Of a DNA stretch of 64,000 bases, positions 32,570 to 44,439 are shown one piece after another; the stretch's first letter is position 1; each line of letters opens with the position of its first letter. Both the position numbers and the translations under genes were made by a program. The notes beneath the pieces were generated by a model, which saw only the letters and a program-made list of their open reading frames with translations, was not told the DNA's origin and searched no databases. Origin of the DNA: Panulirus ornatus (Eukaryota; Arthropoda; Malacostraca; Decapoda; Palinuridae); assembly GCF_036320965.1 (NCBI RefSeq), contig NC_092257.1, positions 19,798,913-19,862,912 on the forward strand, read 5' to 3'.

Positions 32570-33025
32570 AAAATAATCAATAACTTATCACTGTAAACTT
32601 TAAGGTATTGTCCCATCAACTTAAATGTAAACTTTAAGATATTAACCTATCAACTTACATGTAAACTTTAAGATATTAACCTATCAACTTACATGTAAAC
32701 TTTAAGATATCAACCTATCAACTTACATGTAAACTTTAAGATATCAACCTATCAACTTACTTGTAAACTTTTAAGACATTAACCTATCAACTTACATGTA
32801 AACTTTAAGATATTAACCTATCAACTTACATGTAAACTTTAAGATATCAACCTATCAACTTACATGTAAACTTTAAGATATCAACCTATCAACTTACTTG
32901 TAAACTTTTAAGACATTAACCTATCAACTTACAAGTAAACTTTAAGATATCAACCTATCAACTTACATGTAAACTTTAAGATATTAACCTGTCAACTTAC
33001 ATGTAAACTTTTAAGATATTAAAAG
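32570..33025. repeat. 34-35 bp minisatellite with a four-unit higher-order repeat
   Basis: About 13 copies of a unit with ACCTATCAACTTACATGTAA and ACTTTAAGATATC. Diagnostic variants recur in the same order twice (ATATT/ACATG, ATATC/ACATG, ATATC/ACTTG, ACATT with extra T), so blocks of about 138 bp have been duplicated. Confidence 0.94.
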
Positions 33026-33644
33026 AATATTCTTAGGTATACTTTGATATACAGTGCATTGAATTTTCTGATCATAGAGTTCTCATGTATTTACTCTGTC
33101 TAGCCATTAGATGGGATGAATTACTCCCCCCTACTCAACATCTGCATTCACTTATTCATTGGTTTTAATTCATTCATTTTAGAAAGTTATTCAATCCAAC
33201 ACCTGACGAAGATCCTATCTCCTCCGTTGCATACATTTCGCCTACTCACAATTACTCATCTGATTCGCTACGTTGTTGCAATAGTATGAATCTTGCTAAG
33301 AAACACATTATGAAATTTGTATATTTATTACTTTTAAATTAGCACATATTCTCATCAAGACATTTCATCCATAACTAGATTTTGCAACGAAATGACAACC
33401 AAAAAAAAATATTATCGAGTTACCCATCCCACCCCTTCCACCCCCACAGCGAGGCTTTCTCGTAGAAAATGGAATTACGATGACCCTTGACCTCTCAATA
33501 TACGAATGAAGGTCAAAATCTGAGAATAGATCGTGTCCGGTCTTCCAGGACTTGAGCGCATTCCAGTCAAGTAGTGCCAGGTCGAGAAGTCTAAGGATAA
33601 AAGAGAGTCGACCATTTGTCTCTTACAAAGAAAAAGAAGATTTG

Positions 33645-33648
<4 letters not shown>
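33026..33648. other. No gene seen; spacer
   Basis: About 620 bp of AT-leaning unique sequence. Confidence 0.5.

Positions 33649-33712
<64 letters not shown>
33649..33712. repeat. (GA)n microsatellite
   Basis: Pure GA array of about 64 bp. Confidence 0.97.
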
Positions 33713-33715
<3 letters not shown>

Positions 33716-33764
33716 TGGGTTTTTATTCCTTCCTTTGGGAGAATATTTAGTCGACTTTAGAACA

Positions 33765-34120
33765 ATGATGAGGACCTGGGGATGGACTTCGAGTCTGCAT
33801 GAGGACCTGGGGATGGACTTCGAGTCTGCATGAGGACCAAGGGATGGACTTCGAGTCTGCATGAGGACCAAGGGATGGACTTCGAGTCTGCATGAGGACC
33901 TAGGGATGGACTTCGAGTCTGCATGAGGGCCTAGGGATGGACTTCGAGTCTGCATGAGGACCTAGGGATGGACTTCGAGTCTGCATGAGGACCTAGGGAT
34001 GGACTTCGAGTCTGCATGAGGACCTAGGGATGGACTTCGAGTCTGCATGAGGACCTGGGGATGGACTTCGAGTCTGCATGAGGACCTAGGGATGGACTTC
34101 GAGTCTGACTGGGTCCACCC
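33765..34120. repeat. 31 bp minisatellite
   Basis: About 11 highly similar copies containing GGATGGACTTCGAGTCTGCA and TGAGGACCTAG. Variation is confined to ACCTAGG/ACCTGGG/ACCAAGG, indicating recent expansion. Confidence 0.95.
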
Positions 34121-35070
34121 ACAGAGCCTAGTCAAACATATGTACCACTTCGATCACCAGACACTCGCCAAAGACCAGAGTGCTCTTTTCCCTTTTGGGT
34201 AAATAGATCAAGACAAAAATATATCAAAACAGTTTTAAGATGCGTCTTCTACAATGAATGTTGTTCGCTGAAAATGGAAACAGAAAATGGTATATGTCAG
34301 AAGTTGTCGTATTGATTAAGGAGATTGGGATGAAGTTTGGGATTTTGCGATCGTTCTATTTTCAGTGCAAAGGCGAACCCTTCTTTACAGAATCTGAAGC
34401 GAGTTGTAGTTTGGCGATGGGTGATAAATCTACCAGGAAGCAAGTTATTCCATGGTGTATACGGTGATACCTTTGCCTTATGGTCTGATGCTACTATACA
34501 AGACAAATACTTTCTCGTTTTCTGTTGAGGACGTATGGAGCGAGTGGCCACATCTCAAGACAAAGTAGGGGACACATTATGACCGGTGATCTCAAGGTTA
34601 TCTAGATAAGGAGAAAGAGTCGGTCTGAGAGAGTCACCTATAATAGGAGAGGACTGAGTCATCTTTGATCTTATCATCTTCCTCATCATTCACTGTCCTT
34701 CCTTCTGTGATCTAGTTTACTTCGTGGATCTTCCAGTTTTCTATTCTGCCCGGCCATAGATTCGTCACTCACCCTTACGCTCTGCTCCTGTGTCTCTTCT
34801 TTCCGTAACCCTATTTTCTTTGCTTTTCTTCTATTTCTTGCCCTTCAATTTGTTCACTTTTTCCTGCCTGTTATCACTATCCCTCTTTTCTATCAATAAC
34901 CCTGCTCCTTTATCTCTACTTTCCCTCACTTTATTCTTTCTGTCTTTATCTTTTCGTTTCCTATCTCATCTTGTGATTTCTATTTCCTTTCTACAAATCT
35001 ATGCCATTTATTTCTGCCTTCCCGAACCTCATTCCTTCATTCTTTTAGTTTTCTTCAATCTCGTTCTTTT
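34121..35070. other. No gene seen; spacer upstream of LINE fossil
   Basis: Unique sequence to about 34680, then T/C-rich sequence. The 143-codon plus frame (34790-35221) is leucine/phenylalanine-rich from composition; part of it may be decayed upstream LINE sequence, but I see no motif there. Confidence 0.5.
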
Positions 35071-36240
35071 ACCCCTTCCTCAAGCCCCGTCTATGATTCT
35101 CCTACTGGCGGATAATGGCATCGTGGGGTCTCATCTCAAAGCTTCCCTCTTTTTGGCTTTCCACCTTCACTTTGTCCCCACGTATCGAGTTGCCGCCTCT
35201 CTGGCCGATCTATCTCCGTGACTGTTGATGGATCAACCTCTCCCTCTCTCGCTATTGACAGTGGCGTCCCTAAGGATTCTGTCCTCTCTCTCTCCTTTTA
35301 TCAACTGTAATCTTCCTTCACCAAATAACCACACGCACGCATGCGCTGATGACTCAACGCTGCATTCCTACACTTCCTTCAAATCCGCTCCTTCCTTCCT
35401 CTCTGTCTCGTTCTCTCGACCTACGTCTCGTCTCGACACATCATCTTCCACACACTCAGACATACAAGATACCCCAGACACCACCTGGTGAAGTTCATCG
35501 CCTCTGACACATGATTCCTGTGTCCACCTCTGTTTGTAAAACATCCCTCACAACTTTCCCTATCCCTTTTGACGACTCGGTAACTCCGCCACTCAACCCA
35601 GTGAACATACGAGGTGTCAATGAAGACATCTGACCCATCTTCAAGGCCACACATTATACACAAATAGCCAATACTTCCTCTACTGGAGACCGATACCATG
35701 AATTCTTCTCTTCTGTACATTCGCTACATTTATACAAAGGATTTGAACCTTCCTTGTATGGAGTACCATCCTCACATTTGGGGAGGTTGTCTGCACCACT
35801 CCATATTTACTACACAGAGTCAAGACTAAAGCAGCCAGACTTGTGGACGCTCCCAGTCTGACCTCGCAACTAGAACCACCTGCCATGCACCACACAGTTG
35901 CTTCCCCTCTCCTCCTCCACAAATGTTTACCTTCATCTCTGCTCCCTTGAACAGGCTGCTTGTTTGCCTCCGTCAGCATCTGCACCCTCACCACTCGGAA
36001 AGTTACTAAGTTACGTGAAGACAGTGTGGCCACTGGCAACTGAAGGGTGGGCCCTTTTGCTTTCTATTTCTTTACCTTCGTCGCAAAGCTTTGGAGTTCT
36101 TTTTAACCCCCTTGCCAAAAGATTACGATCTGAGTTACACTACCCCCGAGACTCTCAAAAAATACCTCCTCCTCTCTTCTGGCTCCGACTGGGGCGTCCA
36201 GCACAGAGAAAAAATAATGGTTAAGTTAACTCGTCCACTA
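35070..36240 (+). pseudogene. Decayed LINE, second family (RT and C-terminal region)
   Basis: RSISVTVDGSTSPSLAIDSG is encoded from 35206 and is followed by GVPKDSVLSLS (35263-35295), the degenerate form of the LINE GVPQGSVLSP motif. After a frameshift and small deletion comes HTHACADDSTLHSYTSFKSA, with catalytic ADD at 35345-35353. Further on are VKFIASDT and PPLNPVNIRGV-like pieces, then CMEYHPHIWGG (35755-35787, a conserved post-RT block) and LHLCSLEQAACLPPS near 35932. Frame changes and stops show it is dead. This family differs from the minus-strand LINE at 30-32 kb. Clade not assigned; the block order suits Jockey-like or related LINEs. Confidence 0.85.
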
Positions 36241-36362
36241 AGATTTACCTGCCTCCCTCCCTCCCTCCCTCCTCCATGCTAGTTGCTGGGTTCCAGCAAG
36301 CCCCTCGCTGCCTTAGCTAATGCTACTCTTCTACTTTGATACTAGAGAACTCAACGACCTGC

Positions 36363-36365
<3 letters not shown>

Positions 36366-36431
<66 letters not shown>
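36366..36431. repeat. (CT)n microsatellite
   Basis: Pure CT array of about 66 bp. Confidence 0.97.
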
Positions 36432-36433
<2 letters not shown>

Positions 36434-36574
36434 GATTCAACGCCCAAAGTCCAGCATCGATTCGGTCACCTCAGCGATGACTGAAAGTGATGGATGAAGT
36501 CGTCCACTCTGCTCATAGTATCATCACTGAAGGTTGATGAACACAGGGGTTGTCTGTCTCTGCAGGATGCTGAA

Positions 36575-36960
36575 CAGGGTATGTCATTACAGGTCACTGA
36601 ACAGAGGACGTCACTGCAGGTCACTGAACGAAGGAATGTCACTGCAGGTCACTGAACAAAGGAATGTCACTGCAGGTCACAAAACAAAGAACAGCACTCA
36701 CTGCAGGTCACTGAACGAGGAATATCACTGCAGGTCACTGAACAAGGAATATCACTACAGGTCACGGAACAAAGGACGTCACTGCAGGTCACTGAACGAA
36801 GGAATGTCACTGCAGGTCACTGAACAAAGGAATCTCACTGCAGGTCACAAAACAAAGAATATTACTACAAGTCACTGAACGAGGAATATCACTGCAGGTC
36901 ACTGATCAAGGAATATCGCTTTAGGTTACTAAACACGGACTGTCACTGCAGGTCACTGGA
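36575..36960. repeat. 28 bp minisatellite
   Basis: About 14 imperfect copies of CACTGCAGGTCACTGAACAA with AGGAATGT. The order of variants around 36600-36700 is repeated around 36780-36880, suggesting a higher-order duplication. Confidence 0.92.
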
Positions 36961-37256
36961 AGTGAGTTCGATCACTCGGCACCGTAATTGTGTGTCCGAC
37001 AATGCAAAAAGTTCAGAGGACCGCGAGCCGCTGACTCGTCCCTCTGTTTTGCCATTTTTTTCTTATCCAGTTTTCGAGACAAATTGAAACTATGGACTTT
37101 GGCGGCGATCTATTGTATAATAGAAGATGAGTTCCTCATCTATTGTATAATGGAACATGATTTCCTCATCAGTCTATGTTAAGATAACTGAATCAAAGCG
37201 CACATAATGCACAGAGCTAAATAAAACAATATACATTCTCTTTAAAAGGAATTATG

Positions 37257-37258
<2 letters not shown>

Positions 37259-37317
<59 letters not shown>
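37259..37317. repeat. (AT)n microsatellite
   Basis: Pure AT array of about 59 bp. Confidence 0.97.
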
Positions 37318-37321
<4 letters not shown>

Positions 37322-38199
37322 CTACTGGGGAGAGATAAGAACACTGCATATGGATTCAAAGATTCTGTTCTTCAATAACTGTTCTTCACAGAAGGCTTGC
37401 ACCTCCACCCTCGGCCAGGAAATGAACAGCTTGGTAGAAGCGAGAGAACATTATACTCTCGGTCACACCCAACACCATTGGAACTTCACACAAAATCACA
37501 CGGTGTACGCAATATTAACTTCGGATCATGTCTCACCATCTCAGAGAGTCGCTCATGACAACACCAAAACTCCAAAAAATATGGGAGGGGAAAAAAAAGA
37601 ATTGGATATATCTGTGTTTCACGAGGCTTCTAGACATTCCAGAAGACAGAAGGATAAAAACATCACTGATGTAACTGGATTTGGCCAAAATGTACCCAGT
37701 GACTTGGTGAGACACAGCCAGGCCCACACCGCACCAGGATCACATTCGCCACCTCGAGTTCGCCTCCTCGCCCAGCCTATGCCTCCTAACTCTCTTACGA
37801 TCCTCTTGGCGTCGCTGTGACGACAAGTCTGTCCCGTCCACCAACGCCGTTCGTACTGTAGTTACTCTGGCTGTGTGATGGGGGAGAAGAGAGAGAGAGA
37901 GAGAGAGCTGGCCCTTTGTATAATGTATGGTGTCATCACCTGTCTACTCCATCTGTCCTCTAACCCGTCCATTCGTCAGAATGCGACAGAATCATTCATA
38001 TCTTTCCCAAAATCACTAGAGGGATCATTCATCTATTTCAAACACCATGAGGCAACCTTTATGTGTATATATATCATTACCATAATGCGAAAATTCGGTG
38101 TTAAAATTGCATATATCCAGTTGTGTGTAATAGATTTTACAGATCCGACAACCACACTGGTTCATATTGGTGTTGGCCTCGTTCTCATAATGTATTCAC
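37318..38199. other. No gene seen; spacer with open frame
   Basis: The 188-codon plus frame (37254-37820) starts in the AT array. Its non-periodic part is about 165 residues (from FYWGEIRTLHMDS) with no recognised domain. Length alone is borderline, so I do not call a gene. Confidence 0.4.
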
Positions 38200-38600
38200 T
38201 CCTCGGTCGACCAGTGTAAACCTATCGTTCGACCAGTCCTCCATGACTTTTGGAAGTGTATTAGACTTTTACTCAACCAAGAGTCTCTCAGTCAATTGCC
38301 ACAGCCATTTATTCGACCAGAAGCCTGGCTTACTCACGACAGTAATCGATGCTTGTCCATTCGACCAAGGGTATGAGTCAGTCATGGTGGCAATCGCAGC
38401 AACCCATTCGACCAGAAGTCTGGGTTAGTCACGACACCACTCACAACCATCCATTCGACCAGGAGTGCGAGTCAGTCGAGATAACAGTCACAGCAATACA
38501 TTCGACCAGGGATGCGAGTTAGTCATGAGACAAGCAATCCAATCGACCAGGAGTCTGTCTGGACAGTAATCAAACCAATCTATTCGACCAGGTGGTTTAC
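38200..38600. repeat. Degenerate about 55-60 bp array with TTCGACCAG core
   Basis: TTCGACCAG or TCGACCAG recurs about nine times at irregular spacing, with partly conserved flanks (GTCTG, GAGTCAGTC, CAGTAATC). An old, decayed minisatellite. Confidence 0.75.
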
Positions 38601-38849
38601 AGATATTCACACTAATGATTGTAACCTGGCTCAAAAGGTCCTCGCAGCCAGCAGTCGATCATGGGACTCAGCAAGGAGAATCAGCTTAAACAGCTTAAAG
38701 CTTACATCTACCGCTCAAGCAACCAAAACAATGACAAGGATACAAAATAGATGAACAAAAATGGAGAAGAGGGAGAGAGGAGGAGGAGGAAGGGGAGGAG
38801 GTAAGTTCAATTTACAGTGAGTGTTCGTCAATCGCATCATAAGCTTGGA

Positions 38850-38851
<2 letters not shown>

Positions 38852-38919
<68 letters not shown>
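38852..38919. repeat. (GA)n microsatellite
   Basis: Pure GA array of about 68 bp, continuous with the following GACA array. Confidence 0.97.
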
Positions 38920-38948
<29 letters not shown>

Positions 38949-39103
38949 TGAAAGACAAACAAACAGAGACAGACAGAGACAGACAGACAGAGACAGACAG
39001 AGACAGACAGACAGACAGACACACAGAGACAGACAGACAAATAGAGACACAGACAGAAAGACAGACAGACAGACAGAGACAGACAGATAAACAGACAGAC
39101 AAA
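38919..39103. repeat. (GACA)n tetranucleotide array
   Basis: About 185 bp of GACA with GAGACA and AAACA variants. The reverse strand gives an SVCL-type artefact frame. Confidence 0.95.
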
Positions 39104-39184
39104 GACCTCAGCAACAGCACACGGCGCTGAGTATATAAAAGAAGAACTACTGGAACTCCATCCATCCAGCTGGGAGGAGACTAC

Positions 39185-39236
39185 CCCACCCTGGCTCACA
39201 ACACCCTGGCTCACAACACCCTGGCTCACAACCCCG
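39185..39236. repeat. 15 bp minisatellite
   Basis: Three full copies plus a partial copy of ACCCTGGCTCACAAC. Confidence 0.9.
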
Positions 39237-39904
39237 GGACGAAGGAACACAAGAAAAAATAAACAACAATGACTTTAAGCAACAGACAGATAACTGACTC
39301 AGTCCTCCTGGTCTCCCCTGGGATGCCGAACGACGTCGTCGGAAACAGAGACATTACTGTGGTCAAGACAAACAAACAGATGACTTATGGAGGGGGAAAT
39401 ACCACAAGAGACTGGTGATGATTCGTGAAGGCTTCTCACCTTCAACGTATCTATGGCGCTGCTGCTCCTGCTGATGTCAGCCAGTCAACCAGTCAGCCAG
39501 CCACCCTGAACTCCTATATCAACTCATATATTTACACTCCTACTGAAGAAATGCTAAAAGAAGAGAGTGCATCGCCACCTCGCTCTTTGAATACGACGTT
39601 TGCCCCCACGAGTCTCCTGCATCCATTACAACGAGTGACGTCAGACGATTCTTCGTTATCAAGATCCGCTGAAATAGATATTAATCTCAAGGTTTTTGAT
39701 GTTTCTCAACACCTGCGGTGAATCACCTCCTCTGTGTCGCTGTCCTTCTTCGTGACAGTCTCGAGTTGTTGTACGTTCTGAGAGGGAAAAATAGAGTGAG
39801 GAAAGAATGATGAAGAAAAAAAGGGTGAATTGAAAACTAAGAAACTATAAAAAAGGAAGAAATACGAATGGTGAAACAGAGATGGAAATAAGGGTAGTTA
39901 AACT
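39237..39904. other. No gene seen; spacer
   Basis: A 98-codon plus frame (39425-39721) is non-periodic and serine/threonine-rich, with no recognised domain. The right end is A-rich. Confidence 0.45.
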
Positions 39905-40285
39905 ATAGATGATGGAAGGATGGTTCAACAGAGGAAGAAGGTCAGGAGGTTCAACTGAGGAAGAAGGTCAGGAGGTTCAACTGAGGAAGAAGGTCAGGAT
40001 GGTTCAACTGAGGAAGAAGGTCAGGAGGTTCAACTGAGGAAGAAGGTCAGGAGGTTCAACTGAGGAAGAAGGTCAGGATGGTTCAACTGAGGAAGAAGGT
40101 CAGGGAGGTTCAACTGAGGAAGAAGGTCAGGGAGGTTCAACAGAAGAAGAAGGTCAGGATGGTTCAACAGAAGAAGAAGGTCAGGATGGTTCAACAGAAG
40201 AAGAAGGTCAGGAGGTTCAACTGAGGAAGAAGGTCAGGAGGTTCAACAGAGGAAGAAGGTCAGGAGGTTCAACTGAGGAAGAAGG
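39905..40285. repeat. 26-27 bp minisatellite
   Basis: About 14 copies of GGTTCAACTGAGGAAGAAGG plus TCAGGA. Variants are ACTGAGG versus ACAGAAG and GAGG versus GATGG. Confidence 0.95.
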
Positions 40286-40373
40286 ACGGATGAGGATGAT
40301 GTGCTGAGGAAGTGATAGTTGCGGGTTAACCACTGCCACATTCTTTACCCCAGGATGAACCAGGACGGCTCTC

Positions 40374-40436
<63 letters not shown>
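40374..40436. repeat. (CA)n microsatellite
   Basis: Pure CA array of about 63 bp. Confidence 0.97.
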
Positions 40437-40438
<2 letters not shown>

Positions 40439-40651
40439 TTTATGATAACGGACTTACTGTAGATTAGCTGTTGTTAGGTTTTTTTTGTTCGTATTGAATA
40501 GAACTCCCAAAGTTATGAGACTGGAGTTAGTAACTACGGCTCTGGTGATTACAGGTCAAGTGGTCCAGCCTCTTGGGTAAGGTGGTAGAGTAAGGGGGAG
40601 GCTGGATCACTTATTGCAGTTTGTTTGTTAAGATGTGTCGCGAACGATCGT

Positions 40652-40655
<4 letters not shown>

Positions 40656-40735
<80 letters not shown>
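40656..40735. repeat. (CT)n microsatellite
   Basis: CT array of about 80 bp with one TCTTCT slip near 40724. Confidence 0.97.
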
Positions 40736-40738
40736 AAA

Positions 40739-40739
<1 letters not shown>

Positions 40740-40797
<58 letters not shown>

Positions 40798-40813
40798 TAT
40801 CTGTGTGTCTGTG

Positions 40814-40892
<79 letters not shown>

Positions 40893-40893
40893 A

Positions 40894-40964
<71 letters not shown>

Positions 40965-41000
40965 GTGTGTGTGTGTATGTGTATGTGTGTGTGTGTGTGT
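40740..41000. repeat. Long interrupted (GT)n array
   Basis: About 260 bp of GT with GTAT, GTCT, GAGT and GCGT interruptions; GTATGTGTATGTGTGTG blocks repeat, so higher-order duplication has occurred. It is the longest GT tract in the window. Confidence 0.97.
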
Positions 41001-41122
41001 TAGTCGTTCAGTCCTGGGAGAAGGTTGTGTGGCGGGGTGGTGGGCCCAGGCATCAGCTGGCGCGGGTGTGAGTTACAGGCGTCGCCAGCCGCCGCCTCTT
41101 GTTTCCTGGCGACGGACCCGCC

Positions 41123-41215
41123 GCCCCTCCCTCCCTCCCTCCATCCCTCCCTCCCTCCCTCCCTCCCTCCCTCCCCTCCCTCCCTCCCTCCCGCCCCTCC
41201 CTCCCCTCCTCCCCC
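41123..41215. repeat. (CCCT)n pyrimidine tract
   Basis: About 90 bp of CCCT units with few interruptions; strongly strand-asymmetric. Confidence 0.93.
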
Positions 41216-41292
41216 ACCACAGACGCACTCAAAACAAACGTTGACATTAACGACGGCGACGCAATCCATAAATGCATGACTGCAATGCGTCG

Positions 41293-41368
41293 ATGATGAT
41301 GTGATTATTAAGCGAAAGTGCACTTGGCAACTTATCGTGTTTCATTTCCCCGTGGAATCATAGGGATA

Positions 41369-41373
<5 letters not shown>
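41293..41373 (-). mobile_element. Dispersed repeat R100, copy 4
   Basis: Reverse orientation: GATGATGTGATTATTAAGCG, AAAGTGCACTTGGCAACTTA and TCCCCGTGGAATCATAGGGA. It then meets a TA array on the GAGTCCACGGGG side, as in the other copies. The distal part seen in copies 1 and 2 is missing. Confidence 0.75.

Positions 41374-41448
<75 letters not shown>
41374..41448. repeat. (TA)n microsatellite
   Basis: TA array of about 75 bp followed by a short GATA run to 41476. Confidence 0.97.
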
Positions 41449-41454
<6 letters not shown>

Positions 41455-41529
41455 CAGATATATAGATAGATAGATAATATTCATCAATTCATTATATCAT
41501 TATATATATTCATATACATATATGTGGAC

Positions 41530-41625
41530 ATATAATAATAATAATAATAATAATGAAATGAAAATGATAATAATTGATAATGATGATAATAATAAAACAA
41601 TGATAATAATTGATAATGATGATAA
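41530..41625. repeat. AAT/GATAAT-rich array
   Basis: ATAATAATAATAATA followed by two copies of AATGATAATAATTGATAATG. Confidence 0.85.
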
Positions 41626-41957
41626 GTAACTCACTTTTTACCATCTAGCTCCACAAGGTCACCAGGGAATAATAACAGTTATAAAGGTCACAAAGACCGA
41701 AGGTTATCATGGCTCCACACCCTCAATGTTGATAACAATACTAACACGATGGTTAGAGATAAGAGATAACAACGCGTCCCTCAGCACCACAAGAGAGGGG
41801 GGGGAGGAAAAAAGAATGGAAATAGGAGAACTTATGGACGTATGAGATGAGCCACTGGGGAAAAAATAATAAGAAAAGGGGCAGCAAGACTGGAAGTTAA
41901 CCTGACATTACAGTTCAGCGAGAGTGAGTCTAAGATCACCTGGAGAAGAGGAAGGAG

Positions 41958-41960
<3 letters not shown>

Positions 41961-42008
<48 letters not shown>
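41961..42008. repeat. (CA)n microsatellite
   Basis: Pure CA array of 48 bp. Confidence 0.97.
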
Positions 42009-42011
<3 letters not shown>

Positions 42012-42113
42012 CAAGAGCTCCTGCTGTTTCCCACAGTTTCTGTGTAGCGTTTGACCAATTCGAGGATTGGCTGTTATGATGACCCATCTCCTCCCCTATC
42101 CCCTCAGACAGGA

Positions 42114-42118
<5 letters not shown>

Positions 42119-42179
<61 letters not shown>
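42119..42179. repeat. (CT)n microsatellite
   Basis: Pure CT array of 61 bp. Confidence 0.97.
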
Positions 42180-42183
<4 letters not shown>

Positions 42184-42379
42184 TTTTTTTTCCCCTTCAA
42201 CCTATAGACATCTGTGGAGCCATGATTAATCAATTTCTAATTTCTTTCTCTATAGAATTTGGCCTTTCACCCAAAATGACTTTGACTGGGGTACGTCGTG
42301 CATGTACCATGTCGGTCACTATAGGGGAAAAAAAAATAGATAAATCAATTATCATTATCGATACGCAAGACATCAAAAC

Positions 42380-42545
42380 CCATCCTCTCCTGTCAAAAAA
42401 CATTAAAAAAACGAAAATGAACTGGTACAAAAAAAACCCTCCCTTGTCAAAAACATCAAAAAAAAAACGAAAATAAACTGGTACAAAAAAAAATCCACCC
42501 CTTTCAAAAAACATCAAAAAAAAAATAAACTGGTACGAAAAAACT
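42380..42545. repeat. About 55-60 bp minisatellite
   Basis: Three imperfect copies with AACATCAAAAAA, CGAAAATAAACTGGTAC and C/A-rich spacers. Copies shorten progressively through A-run differences. Confidence 0.88.
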
Positions 42546-42760
42546 CAGGGAAAGTGAGTTTTTTCCGGGCATAATATGACGTAATACGACAAATCACAGA
42601 GGAAATACCAGGAGAGATATAATCTAAGAACGAGATGGACGACCAGAGACCTAATGGTTTTATGCACTGTCGTAGGAGCGAGCCCAGGGTAGGCATCATT
42701 ACCCAAGTACATGTTTATATACGTAAAGCAAATGGAGAGTGAGGAGAAACTTCCCTTATT
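42546..42760. other. No gene seen; spacer
   Basis: About 215 bp of unique sequence. Confidence 0.45.
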
Positions 42761-42772
42761 AGAGAGAGAGAT

Positions 42773-42823
<51 letters not shown>
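42761..42823. repeat. (GA)n microsatellite
   Basis: GA array of about 63 bp with two GATAGA interruptions at the left. Confidence 0.97.
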
Positions 42824-42826
<3 letters not shown>

Positions 42827-42967
42827 ATGGAAGTAAACAGTAGAAAACAATAAATGATGATAAAGCTATTAACTTGAGAAAAAAAAATGGCTGAAGACAA
42901 AAGAGAAATTTACATAGGGAAGGAGACAACAGGAAGATCACAACGGTATGAAGGCAAGTGGCTGATG

Positions 42968-43175
42968 CCCGAGGAGGAGGAGGAGGAGGAGGAGGAGGAG
43001 GAGGAATAGGAAGAAGAAGAGGAGGAGGAGGAGGAGGAGGGGGAATAGGAAGAAGAGGAGGAGGAGGAATAGGAAGAAGAGGAGGAGGAGGAGGAGGAGG
43101 AAGATGAGCAGAAGGAAGAGGAGCAGGAGGAGGAGGAGTGGGAGGAAGAGGAGTCGGAGGAGGAGGAGGAGGTCG
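42968..43175. repeat. (GGA)n purine array
   Basis: About 200 bp of GGA with GAATAGGAAGAA interruptions repeated three times; pure purine over long stretches. Confidence 0.94.
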
Positions 43176-43298
43176 TCAGGAAGCTTGAGAAATGTTCAGT
43201 TGGAGTGGTTTGTCGGAAGTGGATTCCTCTGGCAGATTAGGATGACGGCTCTGATAAATGGAGGTAGGCAGGCCGGGCCTCCTCCCTCACCCCCTGCG

Positions 43299-43318
43299 TG
43301 TGTGTGTGTGTGTGTGTG
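43299..43318. repeat. (GT)n microsatellite
   Basis: Short GT array of about 20 bp. Confidence 0.88.
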
Positions 43319-43450
43319 GCGCATCGATACTGGTACGTGCGTCCTCTCCCGACCACATGAGCTTGCGAGGTACGCTGCTCGACTCCCTCCCTCCCTCGCT
43401 GACACGAGACAACGACTCTGCGACCTTCCTCCCCCATTCCTCAACGTCCA

Positions 43451-43700
43451 GGTCACATGTTGTTGACATCCTTCACCTCCAGGTCTCGCCAGAAACCTCC
43501 AGGTCACATACTGTCGACATCCCTGACCTCCAGGTCTCGGCAGCAACCCCTAGGTCACATACTGTCGACATCCCTAACCTCTAGGTCTCACCAGCAACCC
43601 CTAGATCACATACTGTCGACATCCCTGACCTCCAGGTCTCGCCAGCCTCCCTAGGTCACATACTGTCGACACCCCTGACCTCCAGGTCTCGCCAGCAATC
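43451..43700. repeat. 51 bp minisatellite
   Basis: About five copies containing CATACTGTCGACATCCCTGA, CCTCCAGGTCTCGCCAGCAA and CCCCTAGGT. Because 51 is a multiple of 3, single frames stay open through it. Confidence 0.93.
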
Positions 43701-44040
43701 CCCCCTACCACCGTGGCCATGTTACCACTGGCTATGAATACAATCACACAGACTCTGGCGGGTGTACAGAACAACACCTGTTCAGTTTCACCATTTCGTC
43801 TCTCACGACCGGCGACTAAGGACAGTGGGTCAGAGCGACGACCCCAGGCCCATAAAATGACAGTAAGCACCTCCTTAGATAAGATGGATAAACGTACATT
43901 CTCTCTCCGTGGTGTGAGTAATGGATGGGTGGGATATGATCTTCGTTTGTGTGAGTGTGAGTGTGCCGAGAGCACCAGGATGTTTAGGGAAGCATGCGAT
44001 AGCCAGAGACTTGGAGGCATCATAGACCGAAAACCCATAA
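43701..44040. other. No gene seen; spacer
   Basis: About 340 bp of unique sequence. A 128-codon plus frame (43713-44099) has no recognised domain and ends in GT repeat. Confidence 0.45.
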
Positions 44041-44048
44041 TTTATGTA

Positions 44049-44080
<32 letters not shown>

Positions 44081-44285
44081 CTGTATGTCTTATTCTTAGA
44101 ACACATGACTTATGAAGTTTATGTGTGTGTATGTCTTATTCTGAAACCCATGACTTAGGAAGTCTGTGTGTCTGTATGTCTTATTCTAAAACCCATGACT
44201 TATGAAGTCTGTGTGTGTATATGTCTTATTCTTAAAACCCATGACTTATGTAGTCTATGTGTATAATGTCTTATTCTTAAAACCC
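44041..44285. repeat. About 52-58 bp degenerate minisatellite
   Basis: Four imperfect copies with TGTGTGTATGTCTTATTCT and AAACCCATGACTTATGAAG. The GT stretch differs in length between copies, longest (about 30 bp) in the first. Confidence 0.88.
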
Positions 44286-44439
44286 AAGAAGATAAGGATG
44301 ACAAGAGAGATGACTGAAAAGGTGATCGAACTCAAGATGTGATCATGAACCACACACCTACAGCGGTTAGCTACGAGTGGTCAAGAGGGGAAAAGAAGAG
44401 AATAACTTTTGTGCTTCTGGATGAATGAATCACCATGGA

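Noticed and set aside
37254..37820. 188-codon plus-strand frame
   Set aside because: Begins in an AT array; the remaining residues are unrecognised and the length is compatible with chance.
38715..39250. Overlapping minus-strand SVCLSL-rich frames
   Set aside because: Artefacts of the GA/GACA arrays, repeated in all minus frames.
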